Part shown: positions 32,528-43,969 of the stretch, piece after piece | Numbering within the stretch: position 1 is the stretch's first letter | How the letters are laid out: every line of letters starts with the position of its first letter | From: Tremella fuciformis | Taxonomy: Eukaryota > Basidiomycota > Tremellomycetes > Tremellales > Tremellaceae | Assembly (NCBI GenBank): GCA_032768795.1 | Contig: CP136490.1 | Coordinates: 2,790,001-2,854,000 of the forward strand | DNA: 64,000 nucleotides | Reading direction: 5' to 3' | The notes under the pieces: generated by a model | The model's input: the letters and a program-made list of their open reading frames with translations, nothing else | What the model was told of the DNA's origin: nothing | The model's database searches: none | Position numbers and translations under genes: made by a program

Positions 32528-34516
32528 ATGTCTGCTGTTCAACCAGGCCTCGTGAGCGAGGACGTGAAGGCCTCGGACACCATGGTAGAGAATGTCGACT
32601 ACAAAGAGGGCGATGTCACCGAGAAAGAGTATATGCGGGAGCTACAGGAAGGTCAGGTCGTCGCCCTCGAGTCGCACAACCAGAACCTCTACGAGGCTTT
32701 CCGTCACAACCCAAGGATTGTAGGCGTGCTCGCCGTTGCTTTAGTGTGTTCACCGCCACTTGATGACCGCTCCTACGCTTACCAGCAGCTCGGCATCCTG
32801 GTTGCTGGCCTGGACAATGTCGTTGTCAATGTCCTCGTCGGCTCTCAGTCATTCTGCAAAGTCATGGGCGGCGGTTACATGTCCAAGGGCGCCTATGCCG
32901 TCACACCCAAGATACAAACCATGTCAGAGCTTTCCAGAAACTGCATGGCGTTGTAGGCTGACGCCTTCCAGCTGGAGTGCACTCCTGCAGCCCGCCATGC
33001 TTCCGGGTGCGTTCCTCATGGGTCCAGTGGCCGATAGGATCGGTCGACGATGGGTAATCCGTATCGACCTCTGTTTGACTATCCTCTATATTCTCGTCGC
33101 CATCCTCGCGCCCAACTGGAAAGCCTTCAGTTTCGTTCAGTTCACGGCGGGCTTTGTCGGCGGTATCACTTCTTCCATCGGCCCTCTCTTCATTGCTGAG
33201 ATTGCCCCACGTGAGATGCGAGCTGCAATGACCGCTGTCATGCTCTTTGGCTGTGAGTCTTCATAGCTACCGCGGACATCCCGTTGACCTGTAGCCGCCG
33301 TGGGATCCTTCATGATCGTCATGATAGCCTACGCCGCCGAGAAGGCCTTCCCCGACCCCGATAACAAGTGGGGCTATCGCCTTCCCCTAGTCGTCTGCGT
33401 CATACTTCCCGCCATCGTCCTCATTCTCCAGGTCTTCTTCCTGTGCGAGTCGCCCGTCTGGCTCCTCATGAAGGACAAGCGAGAGGAGTGCATCAAGACC
33501 ATCAAGTACATGCACCCCAGGAAGACCGACGAAGAGCGCGAGCTCGTGTTGGCCGAATATGAGTACACCCTCGCCAAGCTCAACGAGCACCGAGAGTTTG
33601 TACGCGTATCGAGCGTTCATCTGGTCGCAGACGCTGATGTCCAGGCCAAGGAGGGGTCTTACATCGATCTCTTCCGACCTCAGAATCTCCGCCGAACGAT
33701 TTGTTCCTTCCTACCCCTTGTCGCCGGGTCCATGTCCGGCTTCGCTATGGTCTCGAACCAACGCACGTATTTGTCAGTCGTCGTGATGTTCGCCCATGAG
33801 TGACTCTCACGTTGTAGCTTCAAAGTCGCCGGTGAGACCGACTCCATCCTGTCCACTGCCATTTCATCGGTGCTTGGCTTTGGTGGTATCTTCGCCATGT
33901 TCTTCTTGTCGAACAACAAGTATGTCGGTCGACGGCGCCTCATGCTGTTCAGCCAGGTCCTGATGATCATCGTCATGAGTGAGCATACATTCACACAGTC
34001 AACCATGCTCTAACAGCTCAGTGGGGATCGGTGTTGCCGGTACCGTCTACCCTCAACCATACGGTAAAGCCGCTGGCAAATGGATGATGGGCTTCATCTG
34101 CATCGGCGTCTTCTCCATTCACTCGGGCACGGTCGGTATTGGATGGTCCTATGCAGCCGAATCAGGAGCCACCAAGCTGCGAGCCAAGACCACCGCAGCG
34201 GCTACAGTCATAAACGCTTGCACGAACGTCCCTTACATGATCGCCCTGGCTACGATGCTCGAGGCCAACAATCTCAACATCAATGGCACGTCCTTCTAGT
34301 CAGTTCTCCTTTCAACCCATCGAGAGTCAGCTGACTCTCAGTTTCGGCGCTTGGGGCGTGATCTGGCTCGTGATTCTGTACTTCTTCTTGCCCGATTACA
34401 CTGGCCGATCATTCGCTCAGCTGGATGAGCTGTTCGCTCGCAAGATCCCCGCTCGCCAGTTCAGGACGTTCGATTGCACTGGTGACTATGGACTTGATGT
34501 TCTCCACGAGAACTAG
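32528..34516 (+). CDS. SP1: sugar-porter MFS permease (alpha-glucoside-permease-like)
   Basis: The start is ATG 32528, and about seven introns of 34-45 nt were resolved by frame closure, for example 32744-32785. The joined product is a 12-helix sugar-porter-family protein: LGILVAGLDNVVVNVLVG, the GPVADRIGRRW motif after helix 2, GPLFIAEIAPREMRAA, CESPVWLLMKDKREE, NNKYVGRRRLML and the C-terminal TGRSFAQLDELFARKIPARQF. That ending is typical of the fungal maltose/alpha-glucoside and lactose permease group. It should sit in the plasma membrane and import a sugar-like compound by proton symport. SP2 and SP3 share the ending but differ in the N-terminal half. It is convergent with Est1. Confidence 0.85.
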
Positions 34517-34795
34517 GTTGAAGATGTGCTCTTTGACATCGATGTGGTCGGTGAGCGATGGGAGGTTTCCAGCACTTCTGCTCGAGGAATGACACGGACT
34601 GGAAGATGAGTGTTCTCGAGGGTATGAGGGATCGTAGGTCTCGTTTGGTACAATGATCGATGCACGGAAGTCACATGGAGTCCAGATCACACCGCCACTT
34701 GTCCAGAAAGTCATTTGAAAAGGCTTTGTGCTGATCCGACTTTATAGAGGCCATAGAGTCGCCTGAGGGAGATGGGCAGGGCTGCATGTTATGCC

Positions 34796-35903
34796 TCAGA
34801 GTGACTCGTCTTGCTCTACGATGCGCTTGCTAGCCTCCTGCCAGAACGTCCAGGCCCTATCACCAATGCCAGCTACGAGATCCGGATATAGGTGGCCAAC
34901 ATCTGGCACAGTCAGGAAGTCGCACTCGAACCCCAGCTCCTGTAATCGCTTTGCCATCCGCTTGTTTCCCTCAAACAGCCTCACATCGGCCTCGCCTTCC
35001 ACGACCCGACACAATATCCGCCCAAGGGACTCCTTGTTCCGCTCGGCGAGGTAGTAGGGGTGCGTGTCATCGTACATTTTCCGATTGTGCTTGCCGCCGT
35101 ACGGATCCCGAACGGCATAATCGTTTTCGTCTTCGATCCTCCAGAGAAAAGCGCCAGAGAAGGCGGACGCCGCCCCGAACACATCGGGATGAGCAAACGG
35201 AACATGGAACGCTCCTAGGCTGTTCCCGTCAGCGACAAGAAATGTCTATTCTTCGCATGGCACTGACCCTCCCATCGAAAACCCCTCAATCCAGCGCGCA
35301 GATTTGTGTCGGATCGTGCGGAATTGCGACTCGACTGCCTGGACCAAGTCGCGAGCTGTGATAGTAGCGAGCGGTCGTTTTCCGTCATAGGAGTCCACAT
35401 AGCGCCCTTGAGGCAGTATCTAGAACCTTCAGTCCAGCCTCCAGAATCGACAAGGGGGACAGGGGAATGTGGCTCACTTGAGGGGCAACGATGACTGCCT
35501 CTGGCATCAAGCCCCCCTCCATCTTCCGACCGTAGAATTGGATCGCCCACTCTGCATGCCTGGAGTTGGACAAGCCACCGTGTAGCCACACCAAGATGGG
35601 GAATCGCTTGTCCGGGTTGGATTCGTACGACGGAGGCAGGCGAAACAGGAAGGAGCCCAGCGCTGTAGGTCCGCGGGCGGGCTGAGGGTACAAAGCGTAT
35701 CCTATGCCTGTCGACAGGCCCGAGAGGTTGCTGTCAATCCAAAATTCGTTTGTGGCCCCTTCTGGGAGATCTTTTGGCAAGTACGGACCTGTCAACATAA
35801 GTTTACTGCCTTTCCAGCAAGAATAGGGCTCGTGCTCGGCCCTCCGTTCGAGGATCAGCTCACCATCAGCAGCAGGAATAGGCGGCCAGATATCGCTCGG
35901 CAT
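34796..35903 (-). CDS. Est1: PF00756-type alpha/beta-hydrolase esterase
   Basis: Three exons (35903-35478, 35419-35268, 35219-34796) give 333 aa from the first ATG (MPSDIWPPIP). The fold is that of the esterase D/enterochelin-esterase/feruloyl-esterase family: FRLPPSYES...RFPILVWLHGG, VIVAPQ, the nucleophile elbow EGFSMGG, an acid in GEADVRL and the histidine in PDVGHLYP. No secretion signal is visible. Est2 at 42529 is a clear paralogue with both introns at identical places (after VAPQ and inside the Gly after FSMG). Members cleave acyl or aryl esters; the substrate here is unknown. Its promoter holds three AGCCGA/TCGGCT elements in a 21-bp cluster. Confidence 0.87.
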
Positions 35904-36107
35904 GCTTGCTGGAATGGAAAGCGAGTTGTCGCGACATTCGAGTAGTCCCAACAGTGTAGGCTATATGCAGAAGCAGTAAGACCAGCAAGCGAGCCGACTC
36001 GGCTAGTCGGCTGTATTGGCAAAAGGCAGCATTAATTTGGAGAGTCATTGCGTGAGGCTACGAGATGGGACAGCACGCATGCAACGGCACATATGCAACA
36101 GCGATGG
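35904..36107. promoter_or_regulatory. Est1 promoter with a dense AGCCGA/TCGGCT palindromic cluster
   Basis: AGCCGA at 35992, TCGGCT at 35999 and TCGGCT at 36007 sit within 21 bp. The first two are inverted and one base apart, which makes a near-palindrome; the third repeats the second after two bases. It is the tightest cluster of the element in the window, 90-110 bp before the Est1 start codon. Confidence 0.65.
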
Positions 36108-37271
36108 CTAGCAGTACTTGGCAAGCACTTCTTCATCCACAGTGACACCCAGACCAGGACCGTCAGGAACGATAATATGCCCCTCGACGAGAGAGAAGGA
36201 CTCCTGCAGTAGATCGTCTCGCAGCGGATTGTGCGTCCTGTCAAATTCGATGACGGGCTCATTGAGCAGCGGGATGGGGTTGGCGGTATGAGGTATCGGC
36301 GGAATCGTAGCAATAGCCTGCAATGCCGCAGCGAAAGCGATGCCCGAGCCCCATACGTGCGGGATGACGGTGACGGAGTGCGCGTTGGCGAGTGCCAGGA
36401 TCTGAGCGAAGGCGGTGAAGCCCCCGCAGACGCCGAGATCAGGTTGAGCGACATCTACACAACCGCCCCCGATGAGATCGCGAAAGCCGTAACGGGTGAA
36501 CTCGGCTTCTCCCCCAGCTACAGGGATGGAACCTTCAGTCCGCACTCGGCGATACCCGTCTCTATCTTCTGGGATGACAGGTTCTTCGAAGAAACGGATG
36601 TCGAGCGGCTCCATGAGACGAGCCATCCGTACAGCTGTGGCGGCTGAGTATGCGTGGTTGGCATCGACCATCATGCCTATCTTGGGACCCAGCGCCTCTC
36701 TTATAATCCTCAAACGCTCCGCATCAGCTCGAATATCGAGCAAGCCGATCTTGACTTTGATGTATTCGAAGCCCGAATCTCGATGTCGCAGTGCCTCCGT
36801 CCTGACTCCATCTAGCACCTCCTCCAGATCTCCAAAGTTCTCGGGGTAGTAGCAACCGGTAGCGTACGCTTTGATCCGTTTCCGAAACGCGCCGCCCAGC
36901 AGCTTCCATACTGGCAGCCCAACAGCTTTTCCCGCTATGTCCCATAACGCAATGTCGATCGCCGAGATCGCCTCGATGTAGGTGCCCTTCTGACCGAAGT
37001 CGCGCGAAAAGTTGTAGAGCTCGTCCCATATCCGTACGGGTTCCGTCGGGTCCTGACCGAGGAGCCTACGAGCGAAGACGTCGTTGATCACGGATGCAAC
37101 TGGCTCGGGCGGTCCGTACTCCCCTCCTTCACCCCATCCGACCAGGCCCGTATCTGTCTCGACGCGAACGAGAAGGCTATTTCGCTCGGGGAAGCGGGCT
37201 TGTGAAGAGAAGAAGACCTTGTCGCCGAGTGGTACACGCAGGATGTGGGTCCTAATCGACTTGATACGCAT
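36108..37271 (-). CDS. mandelate racemase/muconate lactonizing-type enolase-superfamily enzyme
   Basis: One uninterrupted frame of 387 aa. After the N-terminal capping domain, the barrel carries the acid/sugar subgroup residues: KVK (Lys172, Lys174), metal ligands Asp203 (MMVDANHAY), Glu229 (FFEEP) and Glu255 (AGGEAE), and a catalytic dyad Asp278 (QPDLG) and His305 (IPHVWGSG). The end is VPDGPGLGVTVDEE. K-x-K with a His-Asp dyad is the mandelate racemase subgroup, which includes sugar-acid dehydratases and aldarolactone cycloisomerases; which of these it is cannot be told from sequence alone. All catalytic residues are intact. The gene has no intron, its family is mostly bacterial, and it sits among intron-rich genes, so an old transfer from bacteria is plausible. 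Two hexamer elements lie upstream. Confidence 0.9.
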   Translation of the reverse strand: MRIKSIRTHILRVPLGDKVFFSSQARFPERNSLLVRVETDTGLVGWGEGGEYGPPEPVASVINDVFARRLLGQDPTEPVRIWDELYNFSRDFGQKGTYIEAISAIDIALWDIAGKAVGLPVWKLLGGAFRKRIKAYATGCYYPENFGDLEEVLDGVRTEALRHRDSGFEYIKVKIGLLDIRADAERLRIIREALGPKIGMMVDANHAYSAATAVRMARLMEPLDIRFFEEPVIPEDRDGYRRVRTEGSIPVAGGEAEFTRYGFRDLIGGGCVDVAQPDLGVCGGFTAFAQILALANAHSVTVIPHVWGSGIAFAAALQAIATIPPIPHTANPIPLLNEPVIEFDRTHNPLRDDLLQESFSLVEGHIIVPDGPGLGVTVDEEVLAKYC

Positions 37272-37653
37272 GATTATGGCGACACCGTATGCTTCGAGTC
37301 AACAATGATGAGCAAGTGCGGGGGTCTGCTTGAGGAGACCGCTTGCCCGCCCACATCATATCGCTTGAACTCCAGCCGACGCCTCGAGCTTAGCCCCAAC
37401 TTTTCTGTCCGATGACCCGAGCGCAGCGTGTCGCGGTTTGTTTACTAGCTGCAGGAGGTTAACTCGTCTGACTCCGCCTGCCCTTCGAGTGAGTGACAAA
37501 GCGAAAGGGGGATCGGGTAAGTAAGGTTAGGCGCTCGTCGGCTGCACATGGGAGATTAGGGCCCTCGGTTAGATGCATTGCTGAACGAGCACCTTGCCTA
37601 TAAGTCGAGCGAGACGAGCACTGTGATGCACACCACCTTCGAACAGCCGCATC
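37272..37653. promoter_or_regulatory. divergent promoter MR/MLE enzyme / CE3
   Basis: The region separates the start codons of the enolase-superfamily gene (-) and CE3 (+). It contains AGCCGA at 37374 and TCGGCT at 37538, so each element lies nearer one gene of the divergent pair. Confidence 0.55.
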
Positions 37654-39375
37654 ATGGTGAACGAGACTCTACCCGCTCCTATCGAGGTCACCGGCGGCCA
37701 AGTGCAAGGCTTCAGAGCCAAGACTGACCCGTCGGTGACTACATATCTTGCGATTCCTTTCGCTGCTCCGCCCTTGGGCAAGAACCGTTTCCGTCCTCCA
37801 CAGCCCGTAGAGCCATGGTCCGGCGTCAAGGTGTGCAATCAGTATGGCCCGGTCTCGCCTCAGGAAGCCCCTGCTTCTTCTTGGGGTCCACCACCCCTCG
37901 ACGGTATCCCGCAAAGCGAGGACTGTCTGCATTTGAATGTCTTCGTCCCCGACAAGGCGAAATACCCGGAGCCTCGAGGCGTTTTCGTCTGGCTCTTCGG
38001 AGGCGCTTACTGCCAAGGCGGCAATGCAGACCCAAACTTTGACGGGACTGCGCTCGCTAGCAAAGGCGTCGTGGTTGTCGTGCCAAACTATCGCCTTCGT
38101 GAGTCTTAGGAATCCGGCGCGGGGCGGAACTGATCCTCAGACGTCTTCGGCTGGCTGGCCCATCCCGAGCTGAGTGCCGAAGCTCCATCGGGAACATCGG
38201 GCATGATGGGCTTCCTGGACATTGTCCAAGCCCTTCAATGGGTGCGGGACAACATAGCCAAATTTGGCGGCAACCCTGATCAGGTCACGGTTGGCGGTCA
38301 ATCAGCCGGGTCTGGCTTGAGTCACGCCGTCCTCATCTCGCCTTTGACGAAAGGTCTTGTGCACGGTATCATCCTTCAGTCCGGCCCTCGCACCTTATAC
38401 GAGCCCACCATGATTGCCGCCTCGTGGTCTTATCGGCCGTATGACCGCGCAGAAAAGGAAGGTCAGGCGTTGTTCGAGGAGCTTGGCGTCAGTAGCCTAC
38501 AAGAACTTCGCGAATACAAGGATATCGATCGCCTTACGAAAATCGGGAGCCGGCGGGCAAGCACTAACGATTACTGGGGCCCGCCTCCGTCGTATCGCTT
38601 GACCATCGATGGCTATGCAATCCCCGACACGTACATGAAGCTGTACGAGCAGGGTATCGTCAAGGACATCCCTATCATGGGCGGGCAGAACGAAGACGAG
38701 GGATGTGTCTACAATGAGCCCCGCTTTACCATCGACGACTACCGTAGTGTAGTCGAGGGTCGCTTGGGGCCTCTTCAGCAGCCAAAGCACTCGAATGGGA
38801 GTCAGGAGCTTGTCGACCGATTCTACGAGATCTATCGACCGGCGGACGAGGATGAGGGCAAAGGGCCTTTGCAGGCTTGGAACGCCGCCTCCAAGGACAA
38901 CATGCGGATGAGCATTTCGTCCTGGGGCGCCATCTTTAACAAGAAGAACAAGTCGCCGTTCTACGGCTACTACTTTACGCAGGGACCACCACCTTGGCAT
39001 GGCTGGGTCCCGACGTTTCCGCCTAAGACGAGCAACTTTACCATGAACAAGGGGCCAGTGCGCGGCGCCTTCCACGGCGCAGAACTGCCATACACGTTCA
39101 ACAGCCTTACGACCAACAACCAGCGACCCTGGACAGAGGAAGATCGGGTAGCTGGGAATATTATATCTAGCCTGTGGTCGAATTTCATCAACTATGGCAA
39201 TCCTAACGGTAAAGGCGGGGTGGCAGGGGTGCCCGAATGGAAGCCATTGACAGGTGATGCCAATGCGGATCGCCTGATGCGACTGGGGCGGCCTGGCTTT
39301 GGACCTATCCCGCTCGCGTCAGAAGAGGGAGCCAAGTTCTGGTCCGACTACTTCGCGGCTCAGACGCCTTGGTAG
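37654..39375 (+). CDS. CE3: type-B carboxylesterase
   Basis: Two exons (37654-38098, 38141-39375) give 559 aa. Landmarks are TYLAIPFAAPPLGKNRFRPPQ, EDCLHLNVFVP, FVWLFGGAYCQGG (the oxyanion-hole HGGG is altered to FGGA), FGGNPDQVTVGGQSAGS with the nucleophile serine, the acid GGQNEDEG and the histidine GAFHGAELPYTF. There is no signal peptide. The 42-nt intron is at the same codon and phase as in CE4. The changed oxyanion hole (histidine replaced by phenylalanine) may alter acyl preference. It reads away from the enolase-superfamily gene with a shared promoter region. Confidence 0.92.
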
Positions 39376-39626
39376 AGGGCAGATCACCTAGTCCAGTAGT
39401 TAGGGATGTCGTGACCATGCATACTCCCTGCCGGTGAAACCATAGGCCATTCCAATTTCGCCTATTCTAGGCGGCCGTCGGCTAAGACTCGGGCTTGTGG
39501 GCCAAGCTATGGCGACTTGCCTCATGGCGCTCTGCAGTCAGAGATGGGCTCCACATTCAGGTCTCCTGGCTGCCCTGCACCCAGAAGTTGTCATTGACAG
39601 ATGTTCCAATTCAGCACCTACCGACG
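39376..39626. promoter_or_regulatory. TF2 upstream region
   Basis: The short gap between CE3 and TF2, both on the plus strand, carries one TCGGCT at 39478, about 145 bp before the TF2 start codon. The element in front of a regulator gene would allow autoregulation. Confidence 0.5.
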
Positions 39627-42324
39627 ATGAGCGCTTCCGAGGAGTCGGCAGGCAAGTCGAAGGGGAAATTTCGCCGGGTGCGAACAGGTCAGCCCCTACC
39701 CTCCCAGCACAGGTAGCACAGCTCAGTGCAGGCTGTCTCACATGCCGAGCGCGCAAGGTCAAGTGCGACGAGACTCCGGGCATCTGTGGTCAGTGCTCCG
39801 ATCTGAAGTTTGAGTGTCGTTGGAGCGATGGTAGTAGGTTCATATCTCATGTCAGCTGTACTGGGAAGCTCACTCATAAGCCAATCGGGGCGCGACAGGG
39901 GATCTCGCTTTGCCGGTCTTGCATTCACGCAACCCACCATGTCTGCGATGTCGCGAGGCTCGATCGAAGTGTTGTCGTACACGTCCCACATGCCAGCGAT
40001 GTCTGCTGAACGGTTTGCCATGCGAATATCAGACGAGCGGGAAGCGCAAACTCAGCACCGCCGCCAAATCCTGGTTCGACCGGCATGACCCAACTGCAAT
40101 CTCGCCGTTCCGCGGCGCGATAGATTCCCTGCCTACAACTGAGCTCGCATCAAAAGATGCGATGCCGGAGCTGCGCCAGCCTACTCCTTCCATCAGCGCC
40201 TCGCAGACGACACACCCTATGGACTCGGCAAGTCCACCAGCAAGCTCGCAGATGTGAGCTACATCTCGAGACAAAGGGGGTTCTCCGCTGATAGCCAGTG
40301 ACCGTCTTCGGTGCGAGCGACTCATGGCCGCCTTCTTCCATCGGGTCCACGAGTATCAAGCCAACGCATTCTTTCACTACGAGGCTACCATGGATGCGAT
40401 GCGCAACGGAAAGATCTCGCGAACTCTTCTTCTTAGCATTTGGGCGGTTTCCGCGCGCTTCTCCGATCCCCCTGAGTCGGCCGAACTAGCGGCCAAATGG
40501 GCTGAAGAAGCTGGTCACTGCGTGACCTCGTCGAGGGAGATCTCGAGGGAGAATGTCATAGCAGCGTTGTTGCTGGCCAAATATTCGCAACACGCCGGCA
40601 TTTACTCGCAGACCCACCTGTGGTGCGCAGTGGCCAACAGGCAGGCACTCAGTCTCGGCTTGCATCGCGAGACTCATGCTCCGGGAGCTCAGTCTTGGAT
40701 CGAAGCCGAGGGTGATCGACGTCTGTATGTCGCTTGCTATGCTCTCGAACGTCACATCTCAAATGGCGCTCCCGAATCAGTCTACTGTCCCGCCCATCGA
40801 CTCAATATCAGGCTTCCCTGCGAGAACGTCAACTATCGCATGGGCATACAAACAGAAACGCCGTTGGCCCTGTTCGAAGGCGACGAGACCCATGTACCGA
40901 TACAATCCCATAATTCGGTAGGACTTATGGGTTTTTACGTCCGACTGGTTGGTATACGGTTCATGCTCAAGCAGTGGCTCCACACTGTGCAGGGCGATCA
41001 ACAGACCAGCTTTGCTTTAGGAAGCGCCCCCTGGGATGCCGGTTCAACATTCGCGCGCTGCTTGGCTAAGCTCGCAACATGGAAGAACTCCTTGCCTTCC
41101 CGCTTGCGACTGAACCGCGAAATCATTCTTGCCCGGCAACATTCTCCCGAACTTGGGCCCCTGGTCATGTTGTACTTATGGTGGAACATGTGTCACTTGG
41201 AGCTTTGTCGAGTCGCCATTCCGGGCTATCCAGAATCTCTCAGTCCTGCGTTGCTCGCACTCGCGCCCGACGGCTGGCAACAAGGGACTCGGCGGACATG
41301 TTTCGTTCACGCCAAAGCCATCTCGTCTATCTTGTCTCTTCTGCACGAGACGTTGCCCCAAGGGCTCGTCATCTACGACCACACGCTGGCTCATCTCGTC
41401 TACTCCTCGATCCGCATGCAGATTGACGAGGTCGATATGAGGCAGATGGACGAGAAGACGAGGGCAGAGATGCGGAGTACTTTTCAGGTCATGCTCAACT
41501 TTGTCGGAAGAACGAGCACGCTCTTCAGGAGTGGACGGTTGCTTGTAGGTCATTTTGAGACGATGTGCATTGGGCTAAGGGTTCAGCGCAAGGAGACGAA
41601 TCGCCTGATCGGGAGACATGGCCTGGGAGTTCCTACGGAGACCAACATCCTGGAATCGTAAGCAACATGGAGCGGCCCTTGGGATGGTCGGCTGACGAGT
41701 AGTCGCCCAGAGACTCCACCCCAGATGTGGTTTCGCAATCAGAAAGCTCTTGATGACGTGGCAGGTTCAGCATCGACCGTTGGCTCTCCGCCAATATTTT
41801 ATATAGGAAGCTGACATCCCAGGACCTGCTCAACCCATCGGAAGCGGACGTCTTTGATCAGCTGCTCGCGGGTATCTTCCCAGAGGACGAGAATTTTGGG
41901 TCTTTCTTTTCGTGGGATCAAGGGATGGCCGATTTTGGCAGCTGGCCTCAGGACGGCCAGGTGACTCTACGCGAACAGCATCTATAGCTTGGCGACTGAC
42001 AGTCAGACCCAGGCAAACGACGGAGCCATGTTCCAACCAAATATCTCCTTCCTCCCCGATGTGAATCAGCCCATATCTCCGTTTCGAACCACGCAGTCAG
42101 GCGACGTCTTCGCCTGGCAAGCGCAGCCTAGTCATTGGCAAGTGAGCCCTGTCTCAATGGTTCTGCCGACATGCGGCTGATGACCTCAGCCATCACCAAC
42201 AGATTCGCTGCTGCCTAATTTCGCACCGCATGATGCGACAATTGTGTCAGGAGGCCAGCCAGGAGCCAATGGGGCAGTATCGCTAGATGCATGGCTCAAC
42301 CCACCGGCGAACTTTCGTCGCTGA
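39627..42324 (+). CDS. TF2: transcription factor with two tandem Zn2Cys6 clusters and a fungal_trans domain
   Basis: Nine exons (39627-39687, 39732-39830, 39881-40253, 40299-41544, 41587-41657, 41703-41778, 41823-41960, 42007-42141, 42190-42324) close to 777 aa, almost the same length as TF1. Zinc cluster 1 is GCLTCRARKVKCDETPGIC...CSDLKFEC; cluster 2 is CLRCREARSKCCRTRPTC...CLLNGLPC, both with exact x2-x6-x6-x2-x6 spacing. The middle region has HLWCAVANRQALSLGLHRET and ACYALERHISNGAPESVYCP, closely matching TF1. The acceptor of the second intron could be 39880 or 39898; both keep the frame. The C-terminal 200 residues are acidic and aromatic (FFSWDQGMADFGSW), as activation domains often are. 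It lies between CE3 and Est2. Confidence 0.9.
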
Positions 42325-42528
42325 GAGATTGCATTTGACAGGTCCATGCATTCGTCGTCTGCTGTACAATTGATACTTCTTTCGCGAGGTCGCATTTCGG
42401 CTGAGTCAAATGTAGCCGCTCATCGCCTAAGTGTGACGTATCATAAACGGGCGGGATGGTAATATTCGATTGACGGCCGACCTCCCTTCCTCCTGTAATC
42501 TACAACTCAGCTGCACAAGAAAGCAGAA
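42325..42528. promoter_or_regulatory. Est2 promoter region
   Basis: About 200 bp between TF2 and Est2 on the same strand. TCGGCT stands at 42397, with an AGCCGC near-match at about 42414. The pyrimidine-rich stretch before the Est2 ATG probably belongs to its 5' UTR. Confidence 0.5.
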
Positions 42529-43605
42529 ATGACGGTTCTTGACACCACAGAGGGCTCAGCGGGAGAAATCTGGCCGCCCCTGCCTCGCGATGAAAGTGAG
42601 AACAACATCCGTGCCTCCAGTGCTGACAGGGCAGAGTTCCTGCCTTTTACACTACCTCCAGGCGCCGCAAATCAGATGTGGATCGATACCGAGTTGACGG
42701 GCCTGCCGGATGAGATAGACTTCGCCCTCTATCCTCAGACCACTCGCGGGGCCGATGCCCAGGGATCGTATCTTGTACGACTCCCACCCGATTATTACAC
42801 GAAAGGAAAACGATACCCGGTGATGTACTGGCTGCACGGCGGTCTATCAAACTCTCGCCAAGCGCAGTGGCCAATGCAATTCTATGCCAAGAAGATGAAT
42901 GACTTCATCACACGCAAATTCATCATTGTTGCTCCTCAGGTCAGTCGCATTTGGCTTTTTGTCCCTGGAATGGGGGGAAGGCCGCGATGCTGAGCTACAG
43001 ATACTGCCTCAGGGCCGTTTCATGGATTCTCGTGACGGGGACCGACCGTTGGGGACTATTTTTGTCCGAGATCTTATCACCGCCGTTGACGCACGGTACA
43101 ATACAATTCCGCATAGGACGGCTCGGTGGCTGGAGGGTTTTTCGATGGGCGGGTCAGTCCTCGCTTACAGTATCAGAAGCCTTGGAACGCTGAATCTCGC
43201 AGCTATGGCGCTCTCCATCTCGCTTTCAAGCATCCCGACCTCTTTGGCGCGGTGTCGGTGTTTGCCGCCGGCTTGATATGGAAATACGACGAAGAGAACG
43301 CGCATTCGGTGACCGACACATTCGCGGGCGACGTCCAGTACTACAACGAGTCGCACCCTTATACCCTTGCCGGCGCGAATCAAGAGAAATTGCGAGACAT
43401 GGCGATACGTATCGTGTGGGGAGGCGATGATACTCGGTTGAAGGGCGGCAGCCAGCGACTTGCACAGAGACTGGAAGAGCTCGGGTTGAAGGTGCAGTCG
43501 CAAGAGGTCGAAGGGGTGGGTCATATTTACCCCCCATTGCTAGCAGCTCTCGGCCCGAGCGCCTGGCAGTTCTGGGGCGATCTTCGGGAGAAAGTGGTAG
43601 AGTGA
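42529..43605 (+). CDS. Est2: PF00756-type alpha/beta-hydrolase esterase
   Basis: Three exons (42529-42939, 43001-43152, 43203-43605) give 321 aa. It is a paralogue of Est1: GEIWPPLP, ANQMWIDTELTGL, YPVMYWLHGGLSNSRQ, FIIVAPQILPQGRF, the elbow EGFSMGGYGAL (nucleophile serine), WGGDDTRL (acid) and GVGHIYPP (histidine). No signal peptide is present. Both intron positions match Est1, so the pair arose by duplication after the introns were gained. The predicted role is cytosolic hydrolysis of an imported ester. It converges on SP2. Confidence 0.88.
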
Positions 43606-43969
43606 TGTGCAGCAATAGTCCGAGGTCGCACGCTATGAGATGTACGAAAGATTGTGCCTCTCACTACAGCGGCTAGCTTGGGCAATGCGAAGGGATGAAC
43701 TGCTGTCTCCTGGGTCTGGATGTGACTGGTGGACGGAGGAACGCGGGTCCATCTAGAGTTCCATTTGGCAAGCAGAGGCAATCTTTGCGAGCTTCTGGCC
43801 GAATCGCGATGCTTGGACTTCACAAGTGAGAAACCCCTGCATGTTCTTCCTTCGCCCGGCACTACACGATAGAGCTGCGAGAAAATATGTGACGCTATTG
43901 TGCCGATAGCAGCAAGCCGCTATATAAACAGACAGCCTTGATACGTGGGCACCTTCTGCCGAGACATGC

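Noticed and set aside
39627..40253. Two separate regulator genes, one per zinc cluster, in each TF locus
   Set aside because: Phase-matched introns join both clusters to one fungal_trans domain in TF1, TF2 and TF3 in the same way, so one protein with two clusters is the simpler reading.
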